Part shown: piece by piece, positions 12,914-20,731 of the stretch | How the letters are laid out: each line of letters starts with the position of its first letter | Numbering within the stretch: the first letter of the stretch is position 1 | Virus record (IMG/VR): IMGVR_UViG_3300046463_000866 | Location: 1 to 22,590 of that record | Source of the DNA: a virus | Direction: 5' to 3' (one strand) | Length of the DNA stretch: 22,590 nt | The notes under the pieces: generated by a model | What the model was told of the DNA's origin: nothing | The model's input: the letters and a program-made list of their open reading frames with translations, nothing else | Database searches by the model: none | Translations under genes and position numbers: made by a program

Positions 12914-13229
12914 ATTTGAACCAGTCAGTTTCACGGCCTACAACAACGGCAAGATTCTCTCACAAGGCGACTTCGATGAGTACTGGGACTTCCAGCACGG
13001 TGCCTTCGCTGTCCACGTGGACCGTGAGCAGATCCGTCGTGGGCTGTGGAAGCAGTATCCTGCTCTCGACCAGTTCAATCAGATCAAGGTCAAGGTTGAC
13101 CGCGTCATCAACTCCTTGAAGCTAGGCGTTGATCTACAGGACAACATCGTGCAGAACATCGTCGAGGAGTCCTACGACATCGTCAACTACGCTAACTTCG
13201 GCGCGCGGATCGTGCAGGGCAGGGTGTGA
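12906..13229 (+). CDS. Small helical protein, possibly DUF1599/MazG-like, 107 aa
   Basis: AAGGGAG 12893-12899 precedes ATG 12906, which overlaps the end of the oxidoreductase gene. The C-terminal half (IKVKVDRVINSLKLGVD, then IVQNIVEESYDIVNYANFG) resembles DUF1599 and MazG-type all-alpha nucleotide-binding proteins, in which a helix with EE..D..NYA binds a metal and a nucleotide. The similarity is short and by eye only. If correct, it could act on nucleotides, fitting ThyX downstream. The stop overlaps the next GTG. Confidence 0.5.
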   Translation: MSEFEPVSFTAYNNGKILSQGDFDEYWDFQHGAFAVHVDREQIRRGLWKQYPALDQFNQIKVKVDRVINSLKLGVDLQDNIVQNIVEESYDIVNYANFGARIVQGRV

Positions 13230-13447
13230 GTCACCTGCCGGACCAGCCGCATGAGGTGCCCTTCCGTGAGGTGGAGCACGACATCGTCGATCTGGAGTTC
13301 CCAGACCTGTTCTGGCCACGCCACATCGGTATCTATCGTCAGGCTGAGTACCACATGACCGAAGAGGAGCTCAAGGAGTGGGAGGACGACATGCGCCGCA
13401 AGGATCAGGCGCGAGCGAAGCTAGGAGGCTTCGGGTTCCGTGGCTGA
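13226..13447 (+). CDS. Hypothetical protein, 73 aa
   Basis: GTG 13226 overlaps the previous TGA (GTGA), and the product ends just inside the DnaE-like gene (GTG 13440). The sequence starts with an acidic, Pro-containing segment (FREVEHDIVDLEFPDLFWPR), then a helix rich in Glu and Lys (TEEELKEWEDDMRRKDQARA). No cysteine motif or membrane segment is present, and no family is recognised. It contains AGGAGG 13423-13428 that serves the next gene. Confidence 0.6.
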   Translation: MSHLPDQPHEVPFREVEHDIVDLEFPDLFWPRHIGIYRQAEYHMTEEELKEWEDDMRRKDQARAKLGGFGFRG

Positions 13448-16400
13448 GAAGCTGAAGGGTCCTGGGCTGCTGAGCAGTGCGAGCTCTGGTGGCGGTGAGT
13501 GGCGCACAGGTACGCCTGAGGAGCGCATCGACACCAAGTTCGTAGATGTCAAGATCCCGGTACACCGTCACGGTGACCACACGACCCCTGTCGTCGTGCG
13601 CAAGGTCAACAGGACCCGGCGTGTTCCGCAACGCACCAAGGAGATGACCTTTGCAAGCACTCACCATCACACTACGTTTTCGTACGGAGACGGTTATGCC
13701 CTACCCGAAGCACACATTCGCCGTGCTGAAGAGATCGGTCTTTCCGCCATGGCCGCAACCGAGCACGGGAATGTATCATCACACGTACAGCTTGAAGTTG
13801 CTGCCAAGAAGTCAGGCGTCAAGCCTCTGTATGGAGTTGAGCTGTATACGGGCGAGCTCGGGGAGAACGCCACACAGCGAAAGAACCATCTCACTATCCT
13901 GGCTGAGAACGAAACTGGGTATGGCAACCTTCTACAGCTAGTCACGAAGACATTCGCGGAGGGCTTCTACTACGAGCCCACTGCCGACGGCAAGATGCTC
14001 GCAGCGCACAAGGAAGGGCTGGTTGTTCTGTCTGGCTGTCAGGGCAGCGCGCTCTTCACCACCCTGGTAGGAGGCAAGCATGTCGCGGAAGAAGACGCCA
14101 GTTACTCTAGAGCCAAAAGGCTCGCCTCTCAATTCAAGAGGACGTTCGGCGATTCTTACTACATCGAGATCCAGGCATTCCCTGAGTTGGTCAAGACGAG
14201 GCAGGCGAATCCGTTACTGGTGGCGATGGCTGAGGAACTTGCGATACCGTACGTCGTAACCTTCGACTGCCACTACACGGTGCCTGAGGAGAAGGAGATG
14301 CAGAAGATCCTGCACAACCTTCGTCCCGGCGAGAAGCGATCAATTGAGGATATGGCCCGTGAGTGGGGATACGACAGCAACCTCTGCCCGCCATGGAGTG
14401 ATAGCATGGTGGTGCGTAAGCTCATAGCTACGGGACTCAGCAAGCAACAGTCCATCAACGCGGTGCTTGCTTCGCGGGACATCGCGGATCGCTGCACAGT
14501 TGACTTGCCTTCTCTACCGATGGTGCGCTACCCGCTCCCGCCCGGATACACTTCCGCCCTTGATCTCTGGAGGGACTGGCTGAGTAAGGGGTGGCACGAG
14601 CGCGGCTGTGAATCGCTGCCTCCCAAGGTGCGCAGGGAGTATCTGCAGCGTCTCAACTACGAGATGCGCATCATAGAGGAGAAGGATTTCGTTGATTACT
14701 TCCTGGTCGTCGCCGACGCACTCCAGTTTGCGAAGAATGAAGACATCGGGGTTGGGCCTGCACGCGGCAGTTCCGCTGGATCTCTCGCCTGTTGGTTGCT
14801 ACGCATCACCGAAGTCAATCCGATGCTCTACCCCGAGGATCTCATCTTTGAGCGTTTCATTGATATTACTCGTCAGGACCTACCGGATATTGACGTCGAT
14901 TTCAATTCGGAAAGACGAGGAGAGGTCTACGACTATCTCGTAACCAAGTACGGTGCTGAGTGCGTCGGCAACGTCGGCACCTTCACAAAGTACAAGGGCA
15001 AGAACTCTCTGGATGCAGCGGCACGAGTCTTCGGTGTGCCCAAGTGGGAAGTTGATTCAATCAAGGATGTCCTGATCGAGAGGAGCTCAGGTGACCTACG
15101 CGCAAGTGCGACGATTGAGGATACTGCTGAGCAATTTCCCCAAGCACGTGAGGTGTTCGAGCGACACCCGGACCTTGGCGCAGCGCTTGACCTTGAGGGT
15201 AACTACGCAGGATTCGGAGTCCACAGCGCTGGTCTCGTTGTATCGACCGGGCCCATTACCCAGGTCGCAGCCACCTATCAGCGTGTGGTTAAGAAAGAGA
15301 TCCGCCAGGTCATCTCCATGGACAAGTACGATGCCGAGAAGAAGGGACTCCTGAAGCTGGACTTCCTCGGTCTGAGCAACATGACCGCGATCGACGGCAT
15401 GCGCAAGGAGATGGGGTGGTCGCTTGATGATCTGTACAACGTGGACGTTCATGACCCCGTTCTTATCGAGGGGTTCAACAAGAACGACGTCATCGGTATC
15501 TTCCAGTTCGAAGGGCCAGCCTGCCGCTATGTGAACGGCGCTCTGCAGCCTGACAACTTCAAGCAGGTGTACGACGTCACCGCTTTGGGTCGTCCTGGGC
15601 CGTTGCACAATGGTGCGGCCAATGCCTACATCGACATCAAGCACGGGCGCGAGGAGTACGTCAGCATGCACCCGGCCATGGGGGCAATCTGCGACGCCAC
15701 CTACGGACAGGTTGTCTACCAGGAGCAGATCCTGCGCATCCTCGGCGAGATCGGCGGCTTCGATCACACGCACCGTGCTGAGGTGCGCCGCATCATCTCG
15801 CGCAAGATCGGGGAGCAGGAGTTCAACCGCCGGTGGGGCAGGTTCCGCGACGGAGCGAAAGAACTGCACGATATGGAAGAGGAGATTGCGCGCAGGATCT
15901 GGATGACCTGTATCACAGCAGGCTCCTACGCTTTTAACGCAGCGCACGCGGTCAGCTACGCTATGATCGCTTCGCACGCGATGTACTTCAAGCGTTACCA
16001 CCCGGAGCTCTTCTACAAATACTCGCTCAACATCAGTAATGATGACCGGCAGCGTACCTTGCTCCGAGATACGCAACGCAAGGGTCGGCACATCAAAATC
16101 TTGCCGCCACATCCTCTGCACAGCGGTGTTAATTGGGAGAAGGAGGGAGACGCGCTGGTTGCTGGCTTCTCACAGGTACCGAACATTGGTCTCAACATCG
16201 GGGCGGACATCGTCAAGTACAGGGATAGTCTGCCCGAACTGGACGAGAGTTTTGACTGGGAGCGGTTGCTTGAGGTTCCCGGTATCGGTCCCAGGAAGAT
16301 GGAGCAGATCAGAGAGTTCTCCAACAAGGGTGATGATCCCTTCGGAGCGCTGTGGCTTGATCGCTCCATTGAGATCACCAAGGCCGAACTGAAGTCAGGC

Positions 16401-16817
16401 AAGCTGATGGCTCCGATGCCGACACACGTCGCAGAGGATCTGCCCTACGAGAAGGGCGACGACATTGAGGTCGTGTGGCTGGGAACAATCACTAGCCGCA
16501 ACGAACGAGACCTCTTTGAGTTCAACCAGGCGAAGGGTGCGGAGCTCGACATGAGCGATCCCAAGCACCCGAAGCTCAACGGAGAGCTCATCAAGGATCC
16601 ACATCTGGATAAGTGGGTGGTGATGGTTGGTCATGATGAGTCAGACCAGATCGGGCTCAGGGTTGACCGCTGGCGCTATCCCCGCTTGCGGGAGAAGGTG
16701 TGGCGCATCAGACCGGGCAAGGACCTCATCCTCGTTCGGGGAGTAAAGCCAGGGTGGATGCCCACAAGGCAGCTCACCATCAGCGAGATCTGGATCATTG
16801 ATCCGGACGCAGCATGA
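13440..16817 (+). CDS. dnaE: DNA polymerase III alpha subunit (DnaE-like)
   Basis: The 1125-aa product is a C-family replicative polymerase. After an extra ~70-residue basic N-terminus, the PHP domain begins at HHHTTFSYGDG (75-85) and continues through ATEHGN (106-111), GVELY (132-136), H150, C200 and FDCHY (275-279). Most metal ligands of an active PHP exonuclease appear present, suggesting built-in proofreading. The polymerase core has ARGSSAGSL (441-449), PDIDVDF (482-488, catalytic D483 and D485) and LKLDFLGLSN (638-647, D641). Finger motifs GRPGPLHNG and TYGQVVYQEQ and a helix-hairpin-helix VPGIGPRKM (946-954) follow. AGGAGG lies 11 bases before GTG 13440. No sliding clamp or clamp loader is visible in this window. 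Confidence 0.93.
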   Translation: MAEKLKGPGLLSSASSGGGEWRTGTPEERIDTKFVDVKIPVHRHGDHTTPVVVRKVNRTRRVPQRTKEMTFASTHHHTTFSYGDGYALPEAHIRRAEEIGLSAMAATEHGNVSSHVQLEVAAKKSGVKPLYGVELYTGELGENATQRKNHLTILAENETGYGNLLQLVTKTFAEGFYYEPTADGKMLAAHKEGLVVLSGCQGSALFTTLVGGKHVAEEDASYSRAKRLASQFKRTFGDSYYIEIQAFPELVKTRQANPLLVAMAEELAIPYVVTFDCHYTVPEEKEMQKILHNLRPGEKRSIEDMAREWGYDSNLCPPWSDSMVVRKLIATGLSKQQSINAVLASRDIADRCTVDLPSLPMVRYPLPPGYTSALDLWRDWLSKGWHERGCESLPPKVRREYLQRLNYEMRIIEEKDFVDYFLVVADALQFAKNEDIGVGPARGSSAGSLACWLLRITEVNPMLYPEDLIFERFIDITRQDLPDIDVDFNSERRGEVYDYLVTKYGAECVGNVGTFTKYKGKNSLDAAARVFGVPKWEVDSIKDVLIERSSGDLRASATIEDTAEQFPQAREVFERHPDLGAALDLEGNYAGFGVHSAGLVVSTGPITQVAATYQRVVKKEIRQVISMDKYDAEKKGLLKLDFLGLSNMTAIDGMRKEMGWSLDDLYNVDVHDPVLIEGFNKNDVIGIFQFEGPACRYVNGALQPDNFKQVYDVTALGRPGPLHNGAANAYIDIKHGREEYVSMHPAMGAICDATYGQVVYQEQILRILGEIGGFDHTHRAEVRRIISRKIGEQEFNRRWGRFRDGAKELHDMEEEIARRIWMTCITAGSYAFNAAHAVSYAMIASHAMYFKRYHPELFYKYSLNISNDDRQRTLLRDTQRKGRHIKILPPHPLHSGVNWEKEGDALVAGFSQVPNIGLNIGADIVKYRDSLPELDESFDWERLLEVPGIGPRKMEQIREFSNKGDDPFGALWLDRSIEITKAELKSGKLMAPMPTHVAEDLPYEKGDDIEVVWLGTITSRNERDLFEFNQAKGAELDMSDPKHPKLNGELIKDPHLDKWVVMVGHDESDQIGLRVDRWRYPRLREKVWRIRPGKDLILVRGVKPGWMPTRQLTISEIWIIDPDAA

Positions 16818-16832
16818 GAGAGGAGGTTACAT

Positions 16833-17072
16833 ATGGAGGCATCACAACATCATCCGATTCACACGGGCAGCCCGTACCACTGGGTGCGCGTCACGGACGA
16901 CAATGGGAACTTCTTCCATGCCGAGACGAACGCCGAGCTCGGGTCGGAAGTGATCAGCGCTTGGGTTCGCTTCGACAAGGAGTCCGGCTTCGGCAACAAC
17001 GTCGGAGAGATCACCTTCAAGCAGGATCTGCACAGACGGCCGGACGGGTCGTACGGAGTAGGCGGAGGCTGA
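16833..17072 (+). CDS. Hypothetical protein, 79 aa
   Basis: ATG 16833 has AGAGGAGG 16819-16826, a strong ribosome binding site, six bases before it. The product is soluble and beta-rich (HWVRVTDDNGNFFHAE, VISAWVRFDK, VGEITFKQDL), ending in a Gly tail (SYGVGGG). I recognise no family. A longer overlapping frame (16814-17650) is rejected. It follows the polymerase gene by 15 bases and probably shares its transcript. The 126 bases after its stop hold no gene I can support. Confidence 0.7.
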   Translation: MEASQHHPIHTGSPYHWVRVTDDNGNFFHAETNAELGSEVISAWVRFDKESGFGNNVGEITFKQDLHRRPDGSYGVGGG

Positions 17073-17198
17073 TCCTGCTGGTGGGGCGTCCAATCGTATG
17101 GGGCGTGTACTTGTATCCCGGCTCGTGGGGGATGTCCGGGGTACGACCAGTGGGCAGGGACGGCAGCCTACTGAGGTCTGTAATCGACGAAAGGATCG

Positions 17199-17708
17199 AT
17201 GCGCAAGACGATCGTCATCCTGTTTGCAGTCTTCGCCCTGGGAGCGGCGACGGACGCAAGCGCCAAACTGATGGTGACCAGGCAGTGTGGGACGTTGTCC
17301 TGCATCAACAGTCGCCAGCTACAGAACCTGAAGCACGCACGGTACGTCTGCAACTATGGACGTCACCAAACGCGAAGATGGAACTGCGCAGCAGTCAAAT
17401 GGCTCAAGCGCGAGTACGAACAAACCCAGGCGGTGCTGCACCCAGTGGTGCCGTCGGATCTAAGCGCATGGTTGTGCATTCATCGCTACGAAGGTGCCTG
17501 GACAAGCAACACGGGCAATGGTTACTACGGTGGGCTACAGATGGACTCAGGGTTCATGGCTCGCTATGGTTCCGACTTCGAAGCAAGATGGGGTACAGCC
17601 GACAACTGGCCAAGCTGGGCTCAGCTAACAGCAGCCAGGCGTGCACGTGACAGCGGTCGCGGATACGGTCCGTGGCCGAACACCGCCCGTTTCTGCGGGC
17701 TATTGTAA
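17199..17708 (+). CDS. Secreted Rpf-like transglycosylase-domain protein
   Basis: The 169-aa product starts with a signal peptide (MRKTIVILFAVFALG, likely cut after ASA at about residue 22). The mature N-terminus has four cysteines and basic residues. Residues about 86-169 match the transglycosylase-like domain of actinobacterial resuscitation-promoting factors: WLCIHRYEGAW with probable catalytic E98, NTGNGYYGGLQMDSGF (104-119), an Ala-rich helix and GRGYGPWPNTARFCG (153-167). It should cut peptidoglycan outside the membrane. GAAAGGATC precedes ATG 17199. Its place among replication genes rather than a lysis cassette makes the role (lysis, entry, or reviving dormant host cells) open. Confidence 0.85.
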   Translation: MRKTIVILFAVFALGAATDASAKLMVTRQCGTLSCINSRQLQNLKHARYVCNYGRHQTRRWNCAAVKWLKREYEQTQAVLHPVVPSDLSAWLCIHRYEGAWTSNTGNGYYGGLQMDSGFMARYGSDFEARWGTADNWPSWAQLTAARRARDSGRGYGPWPNTARFCGLL

Positions 17709-17717
17709 GGGAGCAAC

Positions 17718-18113
17718 ATGCTGACCAAAGGACAGATCGCACAGGCGATTGCGGACGACACGGGGCTCGGTAAGAACCTCGTGATGAACGTCCTCAGTTC
17801 CCTGGCAGCTGTCGCCTCGGATGAGGTTGGAGCCGGCAACGACTTCACAGTCCCAGGCGTCGCTCGCATCTCGTGGGCCTACCGTGTCGCCAAGAAGAAG
17901 GGCGAGCGGTGGAAGAAGGGCGAGTCGGTGCAGGGATTCGGTGGAGTCACCGAAGTGAAGACGGAAGACAGTCCTCCCATCGCGGCCAAGGCTCGTCTCA
18001 CGGCGCGGCCGACAGGAGGAGTCTCCCATCACAAGCCGAAGTCAGACCCGCAGGCTCAGAAGGACTTCCTGAAGAGCAGCGCGGGCAAGGCTGTCGCAAG
18101 CAGGAAGAAGTAG
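17718..18113 (+). CDS. HU-like DNA-binding protein with basic tail
   Basis: AAGGGAG 17707-17713 precedes ATG 17718. Residues 1-70 follow the HU/IHF fold: two helices (TKGQIAQAIADDTGL and VMNVLSSLAAVASDEV), then GNDFTVPGVARISW as in the HU beta arm entry. The arm region (RVAKKKGERWKKGE) is Lys-rich. The C-terminal ~45 residues are basic and disordered (KSSAGKAVASRKK), similar in style to actinobacterial HupB tails. It probably bends or compacts phage DNA, or serves at the origin. It is followed by thyX with a five-base gap. Confidence 0.8.
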   Translation: MLTKGQIAQAIADDTGLGKNLVMNVLSSLAAVASDEVGAGNDFTVPGVARISWAYRVAKKKGERWKKGESVQGFGGVTEVKTEDSPPIAAKARLTARPTGGVSHHKPKSDPQAQKDFLKSSAGKAVASRKK

Positions 18114-18118
18114 GGATC

Positions 18119-19105
18119 ATGGGCGACGACATTGTCAAGTACAGCGATGCGGCGATGTACGACGCCCAGCCGATCCTCGGCGCGGAGGAGGGCGTGCGGC
18201 TTCGGCCGCGCGTCTTCCTCCTCAACGCCACGCCGGATCCGCTGGGAACGTGCGCTGCCGACATGCGCATGTACCGGGGTGATCCCGTCTACAGCTTGGA
18301 CGAGATCACAGACGAACAGCGTCGCTGGGCCTGGGAAGAGCTCAGCAAGACAATTCTCAACACACCGCTGGAGGGCGTCAGCCTCAAGTTCATGATCGAG
18401 GCGGTCACACGTTCCTTCACGCACCAGATGGTGCGGCAGCGCGTGGGTGCGTACTACGTGCAGGAGAGCCTGCGCTTCGCAGTCAAGCGTGGTCTGGCTC
18501 AGGAGGTCGCCCTGCCGCCCAGCATCGTACAGACAGATGAGGGTGTGGGCAAGATCTGGCACGATACGATCGCCACGATTGAGACTGCCTACCAGCAGCT
18601 GGTAGATGCCGGGGTACCGGCGGAAGACGCACGAGGTCTGCTGCCGCACGCGGTCACAACTCGCATCATCTACCACACCAACCTGCGCGGTCTCTTCAAT
18701 GAGGCAGGCAAGCGTCTCTGTACGCAGGCGCAGTTCGAGTGGCGCCACGTCTTCCTCGAGATCATGAAGGCAATCCGCGGCTATTGCTCCAATGCTTTCG
18801 CCGCGCAACACCGCCGTGACGACTGGCAGTGGCAACTCATCGGTACGCCTGCGCCGACGACGTTCACACCCGTCTGCTACCACACCGGCTCCTGTCAGTT
18901 CATGAGCATGCTTGATCGGGGCTGCACGATCCGTGACCGCGTACAGGCATTTGCGGCTTCCGGCGTTCCGTCATCGCAGTGGCATCAGGGTCACGGATTC
19001 GGAGACAAGGATGTCATTGCAAATGCTATCGACTCTATCCAGCCGGAAGAGTGGATGGCGGATCCGACGGCTGGGGTCACGACGGAGACCAACCGACCAG
19101 AATGA
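18119..19105 (+). CDS. thyX: Flavin-dependent thymidylate synthase ThyX, extended
   Basis: ThyX makes dTMP from dUMP using methylene-tetrahydrofolate, FAD and NADPH. The start ATG 18119 is preceded by TAGGGATC. The dUMP/FAD-binding signature reads RQRVGAYYVQESLRF (106-120), a variant of the usual RHR-x7-S pattern, with His replaced by Gln and one extra residue. Later motifs are typical: RGLLPHAVTTRI (152-163), HTNLRGLF (166-173) and QAQFEWRH (183-190). At 328 residues it is about 80-110 longer than most ThyX. The extra C-terminal part holds C243, C249 and C259 (CYHTGSC, DRGC), a possible metal site. The stop overlaps the next ATG (ATGA). Confidence 0.88.
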   Translation: MGDDIVKYSDAAMYDAQPILGAEEGVRLRPRVFLLNATPDPLGTCAADMRMYRGDPVYSLDEITDEQRRWAWEELSKTILNTPLEGVSLKFMIEAVTRSFTHQMVRQRVGAYYVQESLRFAVKRGLAQEVALPPSIVQTDEGVGKIWHDTIATIETAYQQLVDAGVPAEDARGLLPHAVTTRIIYHTNLRGLFNEAGKRLCTQAQFEWRHVFLEIMKAIRGYCSNAFAAQHRRDDWQWQLIGTPAPTTFTPVCYHTGSCQFMSMLDRGCTIRDRVQAFAASGVPSSQWHQGHGFGDKDVIANAIDSIQPEEWMADPTAGVTTETNRPE

Positions 19106-19518
19106 ATCTCGACCACGACAGCAGGCAAGCGATTAGGCAAGCCATCTCCGACCGTCAGAAGCGGAGATGGCTTGCCGACGAACGCATTCTTCGTCAGAGC
19201 TACAGAGGGGTCTCGCCCGATTCACGCATGGGCAAGAGGATAGCACGCAATCTACAGAGGAGGATGTTCCCATTGAATTTGACTCGTCCCCAGGCGATCG
19301 CACTATTTGGTATCTCGACGAACGCGCCGACAGACACGATCCTGACCGTAGAGGGTCCGGCAGATGACTACGGCAACATCATCATCTCAACAATGTCGCG
19401 GCTGGCTCCTGCCCTCAACTGCAGGTGGAAGCTACTGGTCAAGGGAGGGTATGAGAAGCTGGTCGAGACAACTGATGTCGGCGAGCTAGACCCGGTACTT
19501 GACGATGAGTCAGCTTGA
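19102..19518 (+). CDS. Hypothetical protein, 138 aa
   Basis: ATG 19102 overlaps the thyX TGA. The N-terminal half is strongly basic and helical (RQAIRQAISDRQKRRWLADE, then GKRIARNLQRRM). The C-terminal half looks like a small alpha/beta domain (TILTVEGPADDYGNIIIST) with an acidic end (DVGELDPVLDDESA). I do not recognise it. A nucleic-acid-binding role is conceivable from charge alone. Its end overlaps the next small gene by 14 bases. Confidence 0.7.
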   Translation: MNLDHDSRQAIRQAISDRQKRRWLADERILRQSYRGVSPDSRMGKRIARNLQRRMFPLNLTRPQAIALFGISTNAPTDTILTVEGPADDYGNIIISTMSRLAPALNCRWKLLVKGGYEKLVETTDVGELDPVLDDESA

Positions 19519-19675
19519 GCTGACGGACCAGCCGGGGTGGCACTACAGTGAACGTAGCGCCCTAGCTGTCCCGGAGGAGTGGCATCCTAGTGTTTGGAGT
19601 GTGGTTAGTACGGGGTTAGGCTGGGAGTTAGACTCTTCAGGTGTTCCGGCTTTGGAGGAGCCAGCGCAACCGTGA
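19505..19675 (+). CDS. Hypothetical protein, 56 aa
   Basis: This short frame runs from ATG 19505, inside the end of the previous gene, to TGA 19673-19675, which overlaps the next GTG start (GTGA). The overlaps at both ends, and the otherwise empty 153 bases it fills, support translation. The product is Trp-rich (five Trp in 56 residues) and acidic, with no membrane segment or metal motif. No family is recognised. Confidence 0.6.
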   Translation: MSQLELTDQPGWHYSERSALAVPEEWHPSVWSVVSTGLGWELDSSGVPALEEPAQP

Positions 19676-20127
19676 AGCTGCTTGAGTCATATCTAGACCT
19701 GAAACTGCCTATCCCTGAGGGAGTCACCAGCAGCACGCTGGCTGAGGCAGAGCAGGAGCGATTGGCCAAACTGGCTGCGATCGCTCGCGCTGTGCAGACC
19801 TTCCCGCGTAGGCTCGGCACCGAAGCCTCTCCTGCTGAGCTATCACTTGACAAGAAGAGAGCCAAGCGCATAGCCTATGTCGCAGAGAAGCTGCTCAGCG
19901 GTTGGGGCGGCGACCCTTCCGTCCTACCCGGTGACGTACAACGTGAAGCAGCCATCGTGGACTGGGAAAGATGGTGGGACGAACATCAGATTTGGCTCGA
20001 GACCCGGAAGCATTTTTTCGCGACATGGTGCTACAAGGCAGGGCTGAACGGAGACCTGGCCTGGTGCAAGTCAGCGATCAACCGTCTTGACAACGAGCAC
20101 AACTGGTTCGAGAACGCACTGCGCTAG
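19672..20127 (+). CDS. Hypothetical protein, 151 aa
   Basis: GTG 19672 overlaps the previous stop; TTTGGAGGAG about 11 bases upstream may act as ribosome binding site. The product is helical, with a Leu/Ala-rich N-terminal half (TLAEAEQERLAKLAAIARAV) and a Trp-rich C-terminal half (IVDWERWWDEHQIWLE, then DLAWCKSAINRLDNEHNWFE). No family is recognised. It is the last plus-strand gene. Its TAG 20125-20127 overlaps the stop of the converging minus-strand gene within a single CTAG. Confidence 0.75.
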   Translation: MKLLESYLDLKLPIPEGVTSSTLAEAEQERLAKLAAIARAVQTFPRRLGTEASPAELSLDKKRAKRIAYVAEKLLSGWGGDPSVLPGDVQREAAIVDWERWWDEHQIWLETRKHFFATWCYKAGLNGDLAWCKSAINRLDNEHNWFENALR

Positions 20128-20558
20128 TGATCTGTGATCGTCGGCGTTGTAGTCGTCGTGATGGGAACTGTCGTGGGGTTTGAATTAGGCACCACGATCT
20201 GTGCCAACACCAGACAGTTCTGAAGCGGAGCCAGAGCATCGATGAACGTAAGGATCGTCTCTGAAGCCGCTTCCCTACGAGCCTTGCGTACGCCTGACTT
20301 CGTCAGCAGCTTGTTCAGAGCTCGGACAGCATGCCGATGACGTCGGTTTTGATCTTGACAGCCTCTGACTACTGACTCCACGCGCTGCCTCTGAATCAGA
20401 GCACCCTGGCTGTGGTTGGAGTGCACAGCGAAGATCACGATGATGGTGAACACAGCGAGCCACACCGAGATAGCGATGCGGAACTTCCTGTCGCTTGCGT
20501 AACCGCGCTCGCCCTTCTTGCCCTGCTTCCCTGGCTCGCCTTGCAGACCTGGGATCAT
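20124..20558 (-). CDS. Single-pass membrane protein with short collagen-like stretch, 144 aa
   Basis: The start is taken as the ATG at 20558-20556, which overlaps the TGA of the upstream gene (ATGA); a longer start at 20591 is possible. The N-terminus GLQGEPGKQGKKGERG has five Gly-X-Y triplets. A hydrophobic helix follows (about 27-45, RIAISVWLAVFTIIVIFAV), then a basic helical region, two cysteines and a Thr/Pro-rich tail (TTVPITTTTTPTITDH). The layout, a short inside part, one helix and a helical outside part, would fit a lysis accessory or spanin-like protein, but there is no direct evidence. Confidence 0.65.
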   Translation of the reverse strand: MIPGLQGEPGKQGKKGERGYASDRKFRIAISVWLAVFTIIVIFAVHSNHSQGALIQRQRVESVVRGCQDQNRRHRHAVRALNKLLTKSGVRKARREAASETILTFIDALAPLQNCLVLAQIVVPNSNPTTVPITTTTTPTITDH

Positions 20559-20731
20559 GCGAATACCGCCGTGACTAGGATGATGATCCAAGTGATGACG
20601 AATCCCACCGCCATGAAGGTCAGGGTGATCGGGTTTTCCCTAGCTACACCCTCGAGAACTTCTCTCAAGACCTTCACCCTTTCTACGATCACTTCTTCTT
20701 GTCTCCCCATTGCGTAATGGAGATGCCGCAT
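20555..20731 (-). CDS. Small holin-like membrane protein, 58 aa
   Basis: GGAGG (complement of 20738-20742) lies six bases before the ATG at 20731-20729, which decides this start over the longer frame and over the ATG at 20710. The gene then overlaps the end of its upstream neighbour by 43 bases. The product has a charged amphipathic N-terminal helix (QEEVIVERVKVLREVLEGVA) and one C-terminal transmembrane helix (about 36-57). Small proteins of this type often sit in lysis cassettes as holins or antiholins. No endolysin is visible beside it. Confidence 0.6.
   Translation of the reverse strand: MRHLHYAMGRQEEVIVERVKVLREVLEGVARENPITLTFMAVGFVITWIIILVTAVFA

Noticed and set aside
15096-16121. 341-codon minus-strand frame inside the polymerase gene
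   Set aside because: It lies wholly opposite conserved DnaE motifs and is a GC-rich codon-pattern shadow.
17070-17173. Stop-codon readthrough of the 79-aa gene (TGA at 17070), giving a Cys/Trp-rich extension
   Set aside because: The extension is short and no recoding signal is visible; other genes in the window use TGA as an ordinary stop.
16814-17650. A 278-codon plus-strand frame overlapping the 79-aa and Rpf-like genes
   Set aside because: The two genes inside it have strong ribosome sites, a signal peptide and recognisable domains; the long frame has neither a ribosome site nor protein-like composition.
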